DNA of 14,129 bases from RUG11237 sp964450185 (GCA_964450185.1 CAYVCL010000073.1:1-14129); one strand, 5' to 3'. Shown: positions 7,136-14,129, counted from the stretch's first letter. Made by a program: numbers and translations. Notes: generated by a model not told the origin, from the letters alone.

Positions 7136-7163
7136 AAAAGGACCCCATCTCTGAGGCCCTTTT
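7136..7163 (-). terminator. Weak intrinsic terminator between the glycyl-radical subunit and pflA
   Basis: On the minus strand an 11-bp stem (AAAAGGGCCTC with GGGGTCCTTTT, two G-U wobbles) closes an AGAGAT loop and is followed by UUUUU then GC. It lies after the stop of the 80-residue gene and before pflA. The wobbles and short U tract suggest incomplete termination, which would give less pflA than pfl message. Confidence 0.6.
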
Positions 7164-7193
7164 CTTTAAAGTAATATAAATTGCCGATAGCAA

Positions 7194-7436
7194 TTAGATG
7201 CTTTCGTGGAATGTACGTGAGATAACGTCAGCCTGCTGTTCTGGAGTTAACTTAACGAAGTTTACAGCGTATCCAGATACACGGATTGTTAACTGTGGGT
7301 AGTTTTCAGGATGAGCCTGAGCATCTAATAACATATCTCTGTTTAATACGTTAACATTTAAATGATGTCCACCCTTTGTTGCATATCCATCTAATAATGA
7401 TACTAAGTTATCTACCTGTGCCTGATTTTCAGCCAT
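7194..7436 (-). CDS. grcA: Separate glycyl-radical domain subunit of pyruvate formate-lyase (GrcA-like)
   Basis: The 80-residue protein corresponds to the C-terminal radical domain of a complete PFL. It begins with a linker helix (VDNLVSLLDGY), then GGHHLNVNVLNRDMLLDA, YPQLTIRVSGYAV and the terminal LTPEQQADVISRTFHESI, closely matching the last 80 or so residues of E. coli PflB. The radical glycine would be Gly55 in RVSGYAV. The adjacent core protein lacks this domain, so unlike E. coli GrcA (YfiD), which rescues oxygen-cleaved enzyme, this protein probably supplies the radical all the time. A strong AAGGAGG (7445-7451) lies 8 nt before the ATG. It is the third gene of the pfl transcript and is in a different frame from the core. 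The symbol is given by similarity; the role here is inferred. Confidence 0.9.
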   Translation of the reverse strand: MAENQAQVDNLVSLLDGYATKGGHHLNVNVLNRDMLLDAQAHPENYPQLTIRVSGYAVNFVKLTPEQQADVISRTFHESI

Positions 7437-7462
7437 TGCAATATCCTCCTTCAGATATAGAT

Positions 7463-7666
7463 TTATTTTTCAAGTTCTTCGTCAATTCCTTCGTGCAGGG
7501 TAGGAACCTGGCAAGCCAGATTCCCTTTTGCACAATCGATACAACCTAAAGTTTCAACACTTTTTTCAGTTGAATCGCCATTGACTTCTACGTTTAAGTG
7601 TCCAACACCTTTTTCGATTGAGCCGTCTAACATTGCAACAATGTCATCGATTCTTTTATCATCCAT
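7463..7666 (-). CDS. Glycyl-radical-domain-like protein without radical glycine, with a three-cysteine loop
   Basis: I know no characterised function for this 67-residue protein. Residues 6-28 align without gaps to residues 8-30 of the neighbouring 80-residue radical subunit (IDDIVAMLDG against VDNLVSLLDG, then HLNVEV against HLNVNV), with 12 of 23 identical. After that the proteins differ completely: the RVSGYAV loop is absent and is replaced by GCIDCAKGNLAC (C42, C45, C52) and an acidic tail ending in EELEK. It sits 17 nt after the core gene and 26 nt before the radical subunit, with a modest ribosome binding site (AAGGTG, about 8 nt before ATG). It could dock on the PFL core like the radical domain and act as cap, assembly factor or redox sensor, or bind metal through the cysteines. 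All of these are inference. Confidence 0.8.
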   Translation of the reverse strand: MDDKRIDDIVAMLDGSIEKGVGHLNVEVNGDSTEKSVETLGCIDCAKGNLACQVPTLHEGIDEELEK

Positions 7667-7683
7667 TTAAATCACACCTTAAA

Positions 7684-9723
7684 TTATTTATTTAAGTCGA
7701 TTTCGATATCACCAGCGAATACCTGATCTTCTTTACCAAGTGCTCCAGGAATGATTGTAAATGTATTTGAAATACCATCCTGTGCATCCATGAATGGAAG
7801 TTTAGCAACTGAAGATAAGGAAGCTACAGCACCGTGAGTATCACGTCCGTGAAGTGGGTTAGCACCTGGAGCGAATGGCTGTCCTTTCTTTCTTCCGTCT
7901 GGTGTGTTACCTGTTGCTTTACCATAAGTAACGTTTGAAGTAATTGTTAATACAGAACATGTTGGGAAACTATCTCTGTATGTGTACTGCTGTCTTAAGA
8001 ATCCCATGAATGTAGAAAGTACCATCTGAGCGATTTCATCTACACGGTCATCATCGTTACCATATTTAGGGAAATCTCCTTCTACATTGTAATCAACAAC
8101 GATACCATCTTCATCTCTAACAGCTGTAACTTTAGCATATTTAATTGCTGATAATGAGTCAGCTACTACAGAAAGACCAGCGATACCTGTTGCAAAGTAA
8201 CGACGTACATGTGCATCATGTAAAGACATCTGTAATCTTTCATAGCAGTATTTGTCATGCATGTAATGAATGATATTTAATGACTGAGCATAAACACCTG
8301 TTAACCATTTCATCATGTCTTTGTACTTAGCCCAAACATCATCAAAGTCTAATACATCGCCTTCAACTGGACGATATTTTGGTCCAACCTGTTTCTTAGA
8401 TACTTCATCAATACCACCGTTGATAGAGTATAATAAACATTTAGCAAGGTTTGCTCTAGCTCCGAAGAACTGCATTTCTTTACCAACACGCATTGAAGAT
8501 ACACAGCAAGCGATTGCGTAGTCATCACCATGAGTTACTCTCATTAAGTCATCGTTTTCGTACTGAATTGATGAAGAGATGATTGACATCTTAGCACAGT
8601 ATTTCTTCCAAGCAAGTGGTAATCTTGTTGACCAAAGAACTGTTAAGTTTGGTTCTGGAGCTGCACCTAGGTTTTCTAATGTGTGTAAGTAACGGAATGA
8701 CATCTTTGTTACTAATGGACGTCCGTCAACACCTACACCACCAAGTGATTCTGTTACCCATACTGGATCACCAGCGAAAATGCTGTTGTATTCTGGTGTA
8801 CGAGCGAATTTTACGCAACGTAACTTCATAATGAAGTGGTCTACGAATTCCTGAATCTGTTCTTCTGTGAATGTTCCGTTCTTTAAATCTCTCTGAGCAT
8901 ATACATCTAAGAATGTAGAAGTACGTCCAAGGGACATAGCTGCACCGTTCTGTTCCTTAACTGCTGCTAAGTAACCAAAGTATACAGCCTGAATAGCTTC
9001 CTGTACGTTAGAAGCTGGCTTAGAAATATCGCATCCGTAGATTTCAGCTAATTTAGCAAGTTCTTTTAATGCTTTGATCTGTTCAGAATATTCTTCACGG
9101 TCACGCATTACTTCTGGAGTCATGATTTCTGGAGTTCCAGCTTTCTGAGCTTCTTTATCTTCGATAAGACGATCGATACCGTATAAAGCTACACGACGGT
9201 AGTCACCGATGATACGTCCACGTCCGTAAGCATCTGGAAGACCTGTGATTACATGGCTTGAACGGCAAGCTCTCATTTCAGGTGTGTAAGCATCGAATAC
9301 ACCAGCGTTGTGTGTTTTTCTGTGTGTTGTGAAGAATTCAACAACTTCTGGATCAACTTCGTATCCGTTATCTTCACAAGCTTTCATTGCCATACGGATA
9401 CCACCGTAAGGCTGCATAGAACGTTTGAAAGGCTTATCTGTCTGGAAACCAACGATAGTTTCTTTGTTCTTGTCTAAGTATCCAGCACCGTGGGATGTAA
9501 TTGTAGATACAACCTTTGTATCCATATCAAGAACGCCGCCTGCTTCACGTTCTTTCTTAGTTAAATCCATTACCATATCCCATAAGTCTTTTGTGTTCTG
9601 TGTAGGTCCTGCTAAGAAAGATTCATCTCCTTCATAAACATCATAGTTTTTCTGGATGAAATCTCTTACGTTAACTTCTTTTTCCCAAGCTCCACCTACA
9701 AAATCTTTCCATTCTGGTCTCAT
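7684..9723 (-). CDS. pflB: Pyruvate formate-lyase catalytic core lacking the glycyl-radical domain
   Basis: Formate acetyltransferase converts pyruvate and CoA to acetyl-CoA and formate in anaerobic fermentation. The 679 residues match PFL from the N-terminus (WKDFVGGAW) through GLPDAYGRGR (161-170) and the active-site pair Cys406-Cys407 in YAIACCVSSM, followed by GKEMQFFGARANLAK. The protein stops after GISNTFTIIPGALGKED and a short acidic end, just where a full enzyme (about 760 residues) would continue into its radical domain. That domain is encoded separately at 7194-7436. The three genes lie in three different frames with their own ribosome binding sites, so a simple frameshift does not explain the split. 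AGGAGG lies 11 nt before the ATG. Arginine codons are mostly CGT, unlike the AGA-rich gdpP, suggesting high expression. A strong promoter lies upstream. Confidence 0.95.
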   Translation of the reverse strand: MRPEWKDFVGGAWEKEVNVRDFIQKNYDVYEGDESFLAGPTQNTKDLWDMVMDLTKKEREAGGVLDMDTKVVSTITSHGAGYLDKNKETIVGFQTDKPFKRSMQPYGGIRMAMKACEDNGYEVDPEVVEFFTTHRKTHNAGVFDAYTPEMRACRSSHVITGLPDAYGRGRIIGDYRRVALYGIDRLIEDKEAQKAGTPEIMTPEVMRDREEYSEQIKALKELAKLAEIYGCDISKPASNVQEAIQAVYFGYLAAVKEQNGAAMSLGRTSTFLDVYAQRDLKNGTFTEEQIQEFVDHFIMKLRCVKFARTPEYNSIFAGDPVWVTESLGGVGVDGRPLVTKMSFRYLHTLENLGAAPEPNLTVLWSTRLPLAWKKYCAKMSIISSSIQYENDDLMRVTHGDDYAIACCVSSMRVGKEMQFFGARANLAKCLLYSINGGIDEVSKKQVGPKYRPVEGDVLDFDDVWAKYKDMMKWLTGVYAQSLNIIHYMHDKYCYERLQMSLHDAHVRRYFATGIAGLSVVADSLSAIKYAKVTAVRDEDGIVVDYNVEGDFPKYGNDDDRVDEIAQMVLSTFMGFLRQQYTYRDSFPTCSVLTITSNVTYGKATGNTPDGRKKGQPFAPGANPLHGRDTHGAVASLSSVAKLPFMDAQDGISNTFTIIPGALGKEDQVFAGDIEIDLNK

Positions 9724-9764
9724 TTTTGTACATGCCTCCTATGTTATAATTGAAATATTGTTAA

Positions 9765-9786
9765 GTACCGCCCATAAGGGTAGTAC
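9765..9786 (-). promoter_or_regulatory. Hairpin in the pflB leader
   Basis: GTAC (9765-9768) pairs with GTAC (9783-9786) and CCC (9771-9773) with GGG (9778-9780), with a 2x2 internal loop and an ATAA/TTAT tip. It falls within the first 40 nt of the predicted transcript and has no U tract, so a stabilising 5' hairpin is more likely than a terminator. It matches no riboswitch known to me. Confidence 0.4.
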
Positions 9787-9803
9787 CTTGCTTCTATGCT
9801 TCC

Positions 9804-9832
9804 ATTATAAGATAATCGTTTCCAACCGTCAA
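9804..9832 (-). promoter_or_regulatory. Near-consensus vegetative promoter of the pfl operon
   Basis: On the minus strand TTGACG (9827-9832) and TATAAT (9804-9809) are separated by exactly 17 nt, one base from consensus. Transcription would begin near 9797, giving a leader of about 74 nt. This fits a gene that is very highly expressed in fermenting cells. Confidence 0.85.
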
Positions 9833-9848
9833 GACAAGTAATGTACTT

Positions 9849-9877
9849 TTTTGTATACAAAATACAACTTAATACAA
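9849..9877. promoter_or_regulatory. Palindrome and ATACAA repeats upstream of the pflB promoter, possible operator
   Basis: A perfect 14-bp palindrome, TTTTGTATACAAAA (9849-9862), overlaps the first of three ATACAA copies starting at 9855, 9862 and 9872. The group lies about 17 to 45 nt upstream of the -35, a position suited to an activator. The same hexamer appears twice at the ferredoxin promoter. It does not match the usual Rex or FNR/CRP consensus well, and AT-rich promoters often contain such words, so this is tentative. Confidence 0.4.
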
Positions 9878-9911
9878 TTTGAAAAATTAAGACACAAAAT
9901 AGATAAAATTC

Positions 9912-10946
9912 CTATTCTAAATTTGTAAAATAGTTTACAATTTCATAAGAAAGAAGGAAGTACATAGGTCCTAAAATCACCCCGGAAATTCCAAACATCT
10001 GGATTCCGGCATAGATGGCAATGAGTATTATAATAGAAGGAATTCCAAACTTGGAACCGATAAGCCGCGGCTCTAAAAATTCTCTGCTCAGGGCAGTGGC
10101 CAGATACAAAGTCAGGTACACGGCAGAGTAGTAAAAATCTGCCTGAACCAGATGAAAAATACCGCAGGGAATAAACACACATCCTGTTCCTAAAAAAGGC
10201 AGGGCATCCAAAAGTCCCACAAGAATACCAAGGAGCAGGGCATAGGGATTTTTCAAAAGAAACAGTCCAAGCACAGAGAGAACGCAGATTACCGATAGGA
10301 TAATCAACTGGGCTTTCAGGTAAGTTCCGATAAACTGTCTGGTATCCCGATAAATTTTTAAGAAAAAATCATAAAAGGAACAGGATTTCATCACTTTCTT
10401 TATAGCCTCAAAATCTTTTAGCCACAGAATAAAGGATACAAAGATGAGGAAGCAAACGGTAATTAAGGTGATGATAAATTTTACATAGGAAAAAGAGTGG
10501 GAAAAAAGTTCTGAGCTAAAATTATTCTGCATATTGCCCAGAAAGTTATCAAATCCAGTTATTACTGAAGTTTCCACCAGCGATGCCTGAAATCCGGTAA
10601 GCTTTTCGATGGAATGGCAGGCGGAAGAAAGACAACAATGAATGGTGTCTTCGTAATAGGCAAGATTGCCGGCAAGGGAACGTATCTCCTGAAACAGTGC
10701 TTTGCCAAGAAAGAATAAGGCAGTACCACTTAACAGGAAAAAGAAAATAATAAAAATAATTCCCAGTATGGTAGGTGAAATACGCAGGCGTTTTGTATGT
10801 TTTTGAAACCACGGGTATAAAAACAGGGCAAGCACCCCGCTAATAAGAAATGGGAAAATCAGTGGAACAACAAATTTGAATAGAAAAAACACAATAAGAA
10901 GTGATGCAAAAGCAATCAGTGGTTTATAAAATTTTTTTACCTGCAT
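9912..10946 (-). CDS. AI-2E family integral membrane protein, YtvI-like
   Basis: The 344-residue protein is almost entirely hydrophobic, with about eight membrane segments: a pair near 8-46, one near 58-82, one near 153-176, and a C-terminal group from about 210 to 338. Family motifs in the C-terminal half are DALPFLGTG (247-255), EPRLIG (292-297) and GVILGP (322-327). The DALPFLGTG form resembles the sporulation membrane protein YtvI of endospore formers, so a YtvI-type role is possible; transport of autoinducer-2 cannot be assumed from the family name. GGGAGG lies about 6 nt before the ATG. It follows the pseudouridine synthase gene by 52 nt and is probably the last gene of that transcript. 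No clear terminator separates it from the pfl promoter. Confidence 0.85.
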   Translation of the reverse strand: MQVKKFYKPLIAFASLLIVFFLFKFVVPLIFPFLISGVLALFLYPWFQKHTKRLRISPTILGIIFIIFFFLLSGTALFFLGKALFQEIRSLAGNLAYYEDTIHCCLSSACHSIEKLTGFQASLVETSVITGFDNFLGNMQNNFSSELFSHSFSYVKFIITLITVCFLIFVSFILWLKDFEAIKKVMKSCSFYDFFLKIYRDTRQFIGTYLKAQLIILSVICVLSVLGLFLLKNPYALLLGILVGLLDALPFLGTGCVFIPCGIFHLVQADFYYSAVYLTLYLATALSREFLEPRLIGSKFGIPSIIILIAIYAGIQMFGISGVILGPMYFLLSYEIVNYFTNLE

Positions 10947-10998
10947 AACTACCTCCCGATGAAAAATGGTAAAGATAGTATTTGCAGGTAAATTTATT

Positions 10999-11676
10999 TT
11001 ATTCAGAAAGAAACCGGGAAAATGCCGGATTCTTAGGCTTGGCAGTAAACTCCATGGGAGCCTTGGTTACCGGATGGAGAAAGGCAAGCCGGTGAGAACA
11101 AAGGCATAGACTGGAGTTTGCAAGTCCGCCGTATTTTGTATCGCCTAGGAGAGGGGCGTTCTGGTTTGCCATCTGTACACGAATCTGATGATGGCGTCCG
11201 GTTTTTAAATTAATTTTGATTAAGGCTTGGGAATCCAGTACCTGCAATGTACGGTAGTGGAGTTTTGCCTTTTTTGCATCTGCCTTTTTGGAAGCATCCA
11301 CAACATAGGAACGATTTTGTCTGCCATCCCGGATTAGATAATCAGTTACCGTCTGCTCTGCAACAGCAGGAGCCGGTGAAGTAATGGCAAGATATTCCTT
11401 TTGCAGGGTATGGCGGGTGAGCTGGGCTGTTAAATTGGCAGCAGCTTCCGGAGTCCTTGCAAATAGAATTAATCCTTCCACCGGCTGGTCTAAGCGGTTA
11501 ATCACAGCCAGATAGGAGGAAGACACATAAGTTTTTAGCATGTTTTCCAAATCCTTCTGAGCTACCTGCTTGGTCTGAACTGCAAGACCTGCCGGTTTGT
11601 GGCATACAAGAATGGCAGAATCTTCATATACGATAAACTCTTTGGGAGATGACACTTTTCTTTGTAATGGTTTCAA
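10999..11676 (-). CDS. RluA-family RNA pseudouridine synthase
   Basis: The enzyme isomerises uridine to pseudouridine in RNA; which RNA cannot be told. The 225-residue protein has no S4 domain and consists of the catalytic domain only. The catalytic aspartate is D63 in NRLDQPVEGL, a variant of the usual HRLDxxTSGL, and the downstream KTGRHHQIRVQMA motif is well conserved, as are HKPAGLAVQ (26-34) and LGDTKYGG. The start is a TTG at 11674-11676, supported by AAAGGAG 7 nt upstream. That site overlaps the stop codon of the ABC-F gene, and the two genes are 12 nt apart, so translation is probably coupled. The start choice is fairly secure because no ATG fits better. Confidence 0.88.
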   Translation of the reverse strand: MKPLQRKVSSPKEFIVYEDSAILVCHKPAGLAVQTKQVAQKDLENMLKTYVSSSYLAVINRLDQPVEGLILFARTPEAAANLTAQLTRHTLQKEYLAITSPAPAVAEQTVTDYLIRDGRQNRSYVVDASKKADAKKAKLHYRTLQVLDSQALIKINLKTGRHHQIRVQMANQNAPLLGDTKYGGLANSSLCLCSHRLAFLHPVTKAPMEFTAKPKNPAFSRFLSE

Positions 11677-11688
11677 GGTTAAACTCCT

Positions 11689-13242
11689 TTAAATTCTGGT
11701 GGTCCATTTGGTACAGTCCCACACGTCTGTGGCAAGACCTTCGTAAAACTCCGGTTCATGACATACCATTAAGATACTTCCCTTATATTCCTTAAGGGCA
11801 CGCTTTAATTCTGTTTTCGCATCTGCATCAAGATGGTTGGTAGGTTCGTCCAGTACTAAAATATTTGTTTCGCGGTTAATTAATTTACACAGACGCACTT
11901 TTGCCTGTTCTCCACCGCTTAAAACTTTTACCTTACTTTCAATATGTTTGGTGGTAAGCCCGCATTTTGCTAAAGCGGAACGAACTTCGTACTGAGAATA
12001 GGAAGGAAATTCCTCCCAAATTTCTTCTAAACAACTGGTTTCGATGCCTTTTGGAGTTTCCTGTTCGAAGTAACCAATGCTTAAATAATCTCCAAGGACT
12101 ACCTTACCGGAAAGAGGTTTGATTAATCCTAAAATACTTTTTAATAAGGTTGATTTACCGATTCCGTTGGCACCGGTAAGTACCAGCTTTTCTCCACGTT
12201 CCATTCGCAAATTCAAAGGAGAGGATAAAGCTTCCTCATATCCGATGACAAGGTCGGTAGTTTCAAATATGTAACGTCCCGGAGTACGTGCAGTTTTAAA
12301 GTTAAATTCTGGCTTTGGTTTTTCCTGTGCCAGTTCAATAATATCCATTTTGTCCAGTTTTTTCTGACGGGACATGGCCATATTTCTGGTGGAAACTCTT
12401 GCTTTGTTTCGTGCAACGAAATCTTTCAAATCAGCGATTTCCTGCTGCTGACGGTTGTAAGCTGCTTCCAACTGAGCTTTTTTCATGGCGTAAACTTCCT
12501 GGAATTTATCGTAATCGCCCACATATCTTGTGAGCTGCTGGTTATCCATATGATAAATTAAATTAATTACGCTGTTCAAAAATGGAATATCATGAGAAAT
12601 CAGGATAAATGCATTTTCGTAATCATTCAAGTAACGTTTTAGCCATTCAATATGTTCTACATCAAGGTAGTTGGTAGGCTCGTCTAACAACAAAATGTCA
12701 GGCTTTTGTAACAGTAATTTACCTAACAATACCTTAGTACGCTGTCCGCCACTTAAATCGGTAACATCTTTGTCCAGTCCTAAATCCAGTAAACCTAAAG
12801 CTCTGGCTACTTCTTCTACTTTAGCATCAATTACGTAGAAATCACGTAAAGTTAAAGTTGTCTGGATGGTACCTAGTTCTTCCATATAATTTTCCAGTTC
12901 TGTTTCGGAAGCATCCCCCATCTTATCGCAGATGTCATTCATTTTCTGTTCCAGTTCAAACAAATCGGAAAAAGCTGCTCTTAATACATCACCGATTGTC
13001 ATACCTTTTTCCAGTACGGTATGCTGGTCCAAATAGCCAATTTGAATGTTTTTAGCCCATTCAATTTTACCTTCATCCGGAGTTAAGGTTCCGGTGATGA
13101 TATTCATAAAGGTAGATTTTCCCTCGCCATTGGCACCTACCAGACCGATATGTTCTCCTTTTAAAAGGCGAAATGATACATCATTAAAGATAGCTCTGTC
13201 ACCAAAGCCATGTGATAAGTGTTCTACATTTAAAATACTCAT
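11689..13242 (-). CDS. ABC-F family ATPase
   Basis: ABC-F proteins are soluble twin ATPases that act on ribosomes, as translation factors or antibiotic protection proteins; they are not transporters. The 517 residues contain two complete nucleotide-binding domains: Walker A GANGEGKST (36-44) and GANGIGKST (357-365), signatures LSGGQ (163-167) and LSGGE (441-445), Walker B with DEPTNYLD (187-194) and DEPTNHLD (465-472). All catalytic positions look intact. A charged helical linker (about 240-310) joins the domains, as expected for the ribosomal E-site binding family, and no membrane segment is present. AAAGGAG lies 7 nt before the ATG. It is followed closely by a pseudouridine synthase gene, a second RNA-related function. 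It looks like a housekeeping member; I see nothing that marks it as a resistance gene. Confidence 0.93.
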   Translation of the reverse strand: MSILNVEHLSHGFGDRAIFNDVSFRLLKGEHIGLVGANGEGKSTFMNIITGTLTPDEGKIEWAKNIQIGYLDQHTVLEKGMTIGDVLRAAFSDLFELEQKMNDICDKMGDASETELENYMEELGTIQTTLTLRDFYVIDAKVEEVARALGLLDLGLDKDVTDLSGGQRTKVLLGKLLLQKPDILLLDEPTNYLDVEHIEWLKRYLNDYENAFILISHDIPFLNSVINLIYHMDNQQLTRYVGDYDKFQEVYAMKKAQLEAAYNRQQQEIADLKDFVARNKARVSTRNMAMSRQKKLDKMDIIELAQEKPKPEFNFKTARTPGRYIFETTDLVIGYEEALSSPLNLRMERGEKLVLTGANGIGKSTLLKSILGLIKPLSGKVVLGDYLSIGYFEQETPKGIETSCLEEIWEEFPSYSQYEVRSALAKCGLTTKHIESKVKVLSGGEQAKVRLCKLINRETNILVLDEPTNHLDADAKTELKRALKEYKGSILMVCHEPEFYEGLATDVWDCTKWTTRI

Positions 13243-13272
13243 GAAACATCTCCTTTTTGTTCTTATCCTTAA

Positions 13273-13303
13273 AAAAGAAAAGGAGTAAAACCCCTTTTCT
13301 TTT
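13273..13303 (-). terminator. Intrinsic terminator of mecA
   Basis: An 11-bp stem (13273-13283 with 13293-13303) closes a 9-nt loop and, on the minus strand, ends in a U-rich run. It follows the mecA stop codon by about 25 nt. The ABC-F start codon is only about 30 nt further, leaving little room for a promoter, so some read-through is likely. Confidence 0.75.
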
Positions 13304-13327
13304 ATTGTTGTTTATTCCGAATATGAA

Positions 13328-14110
13328 TTAAATTTCTGCCAGACGCTGCAATGCGTTGCCTGAGAGAATTAATTTGTAATGTTCTTCGCAGTAAGCTTCT
13401 GCAGCAGGAGTGTATTTTTCCGGTACTGCGTATTCAGAGAGAATGTTGCATACCTTGTTGAACTCTGCCGGAGAGTGTTCTGACTTGCGAAGGAACAGCA
13501 GGTATTTCTTGGTTTCTGTATTCTTGTATAAAGTATTGCTGCCCTGGTAAAAGCCCTTTAATACTTGAGCAATACGTGTGGCAGAATCTAAAGATTCAAT
13601 GAAAAACATTCTTGTAAGATCCATTGGTGCAACGGAAACTTCCACCGGTTCTTTTTCTTTTGCCGCAGCAAGTGTTTCCGGTAAAGGAATGAATTCACGG
13701 GAATCTTTCTGGTTGCTTTCATTTTTTTCCTCGTGAAGTTTTTTAAATAAGTCAAGGATATCATCTGCACCTTCTGCAAAGGTATTTACAGCGTTTTCTA
13801 ATTCGCTGACAGTACTGTCATTTGCTGGGGCAAATTTGGAAAATCTGGTGTCTAATTCATCCGGATCTTCCACCTTGGTAATAATTAAAATAATGCAATC
13901 AGGTGATAATGGGATTGCTTCTATCATAAGAGGAATATCTTCCGCTTCAAAACCAAATTCGTAGGAAGCCTGCTGCATCATATCACGGAACAGTGATTTT
14001 GCTTTCTCAGTGCCGTAAGCAAGCTCACTTAATTTTAACTGGCGGTCAGCTAAATCTTCTTTGGTTAAAGTGCATCTGATTTGATTATCGCTTACTTTTT
14101 CAATTTTCAT
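13328..14110 (-). CDS. mecA: Adaptor protein MecA
   Basis: MecA recruits substrates to the ClpC unfoldase for degradation by ClpCP. The 260-residue product has the two-domain layout of the family. The N-terminal substrate-binding domain (about 1-95) starts MKIEKVSDNQIRCTLTKEDL and includes the EKAKSLFRDMMQQA helix. A charged, low-complexity linker follows (about 96-160), then the C-terminal ClpC-binding domain with LYKNTETKKYLLFL and ILSEYA. It is longer than Bacillus MecA (about 218), mainly through the linker. I chose the ATG at 14108-14110 because AGGAA lies 9 nt upstream and the family starts at this methionine; an in-frame GTG at 14119 would add three residues. Upstream sequence is cut by the window edge, so the promoter is not visible. 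Confidence 0.9.
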   Translation of the reverse strand: MKIEKVSDNQIRCTLTKEDLADRQLKLSELAYGTEKAKSLFRDMMQQASYEFGFEAEDIPLMIEAIPLSPDCIILIITKVEDPDELDTRFSKFAPANDSTVSELENAVNTFAEGADDILDLFKKLHEEKNESNQKDSREFIPLPETLAAAKEKEPVEVSVAPMDLTRMFFIESLDSATRIAQVLKGFYQGSNTLYKNTETKKYLLFLRKSEHSPAEFNKVCNILSEYAVPEKYTPAAEAYCEEHYKLILSGNALQRLAEI

Positions 14111-14129
14111 TTTTCTCACTTCCTCACTC

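Noticed and set aside
7194..9723. The split PFL as a frameshift, pseudogene or sequencing error
   Set aside because: The three coding regions are in three different frames, each with a ribosome binding site, and an intact 67-residue gene lies between core and radical domain. All catalytic residues are intact.
9912..10946. AI-2 exporter linked to quorum sensing
   Set aside because: The family name is historical; the motif DALPFLGTG is closer to YtvI-type proteins and no AI-2 genes are nearby.
11689..13242. ABC-F protein as an antibiotic resistance determinant
   Set aside because: The family includes both housekeeping and resistance members; nothing in the sequence or neighbourhood, such as a leader peptide or mobile element, points to resistance.
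14111..14119. GTG start for mecA
   Set aside because: It lies too close to the ribosome binding site and adds residues absent from the family; ATG at 14110 fits better.

Overview
The window looks like a chromosomal segment of a low-to-moderate G+C anaerobic Firmicute, most likely a Clostridia member of the Lachnospiraceae type. The reasons are the gdpP-rplI-dnaB gene order typical of Firmicutes, a MecA adaptor, an AI-2E/YtvI-like membrane protein, strong AGGAGG-type ribosome binding sites, and a pyruvate formate-lyase (PFL) cluster served by a small clostridial 2[4Fe-4S] ferredoxin. The genus is not determined.

Layout: positions 1-638 hold no gene but contain three consecutive, nested, near-palindromic hairpin elements (55-236, 277-380, 401-588). 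An extended -10 promoter then drives the plus-strand run gdpP (c-di-AMP phosphodiesterase), rplI (ribosomal protein L9) and dnaB (replicative helicase). After it come an AT-rich orphan gene for a small membrane-anchored protein and a separately promoted MerR-type HTH protein with a coiled coil and a lysine-rich tail. A hairpin at 6012-6045 closes the plus-strand half.

Everything after that is on the minus strand. Read in transcription order from the right edge: mecA and its terminator; an ABC-F ATPase, an RluA-type pseudouridine synthase and an AI-2E family membrane protein, which are probably co-transcribed; then the PFL cluster. That cluster has a near-consensus promoter and comprises a PFL catalytic core that stops before the glycyl-radical domain, a 67-residue protein that copies the start of that domain but carries three cysteines instead of the radical loop, an 80-residue separate glycyl-radical domain with the RVSGYAV motif, a weak terminator, the PFL-activating radical SAM enzyme, and a 56-residue ferredoxin with its own promoter.

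The most interesting part is 6060-9832. It appears to encode a two-piece pyruvate formate-lyase, its activase and a likely electron donor, plus an uncharacterised paralogue of the radical subunit. The inferred scheme is that ferredoxin reduces PflA, PflA places the radical on Gly55 of the small subunit, and the small subunit docks on the core next to Cys406-Cys407. The 67-residue protein could compete for or protect that docking site. The split and the motifs are read directly from the sequence; the roles are inference. The second item of interest is the array of large hairpins upstream of gdpP.
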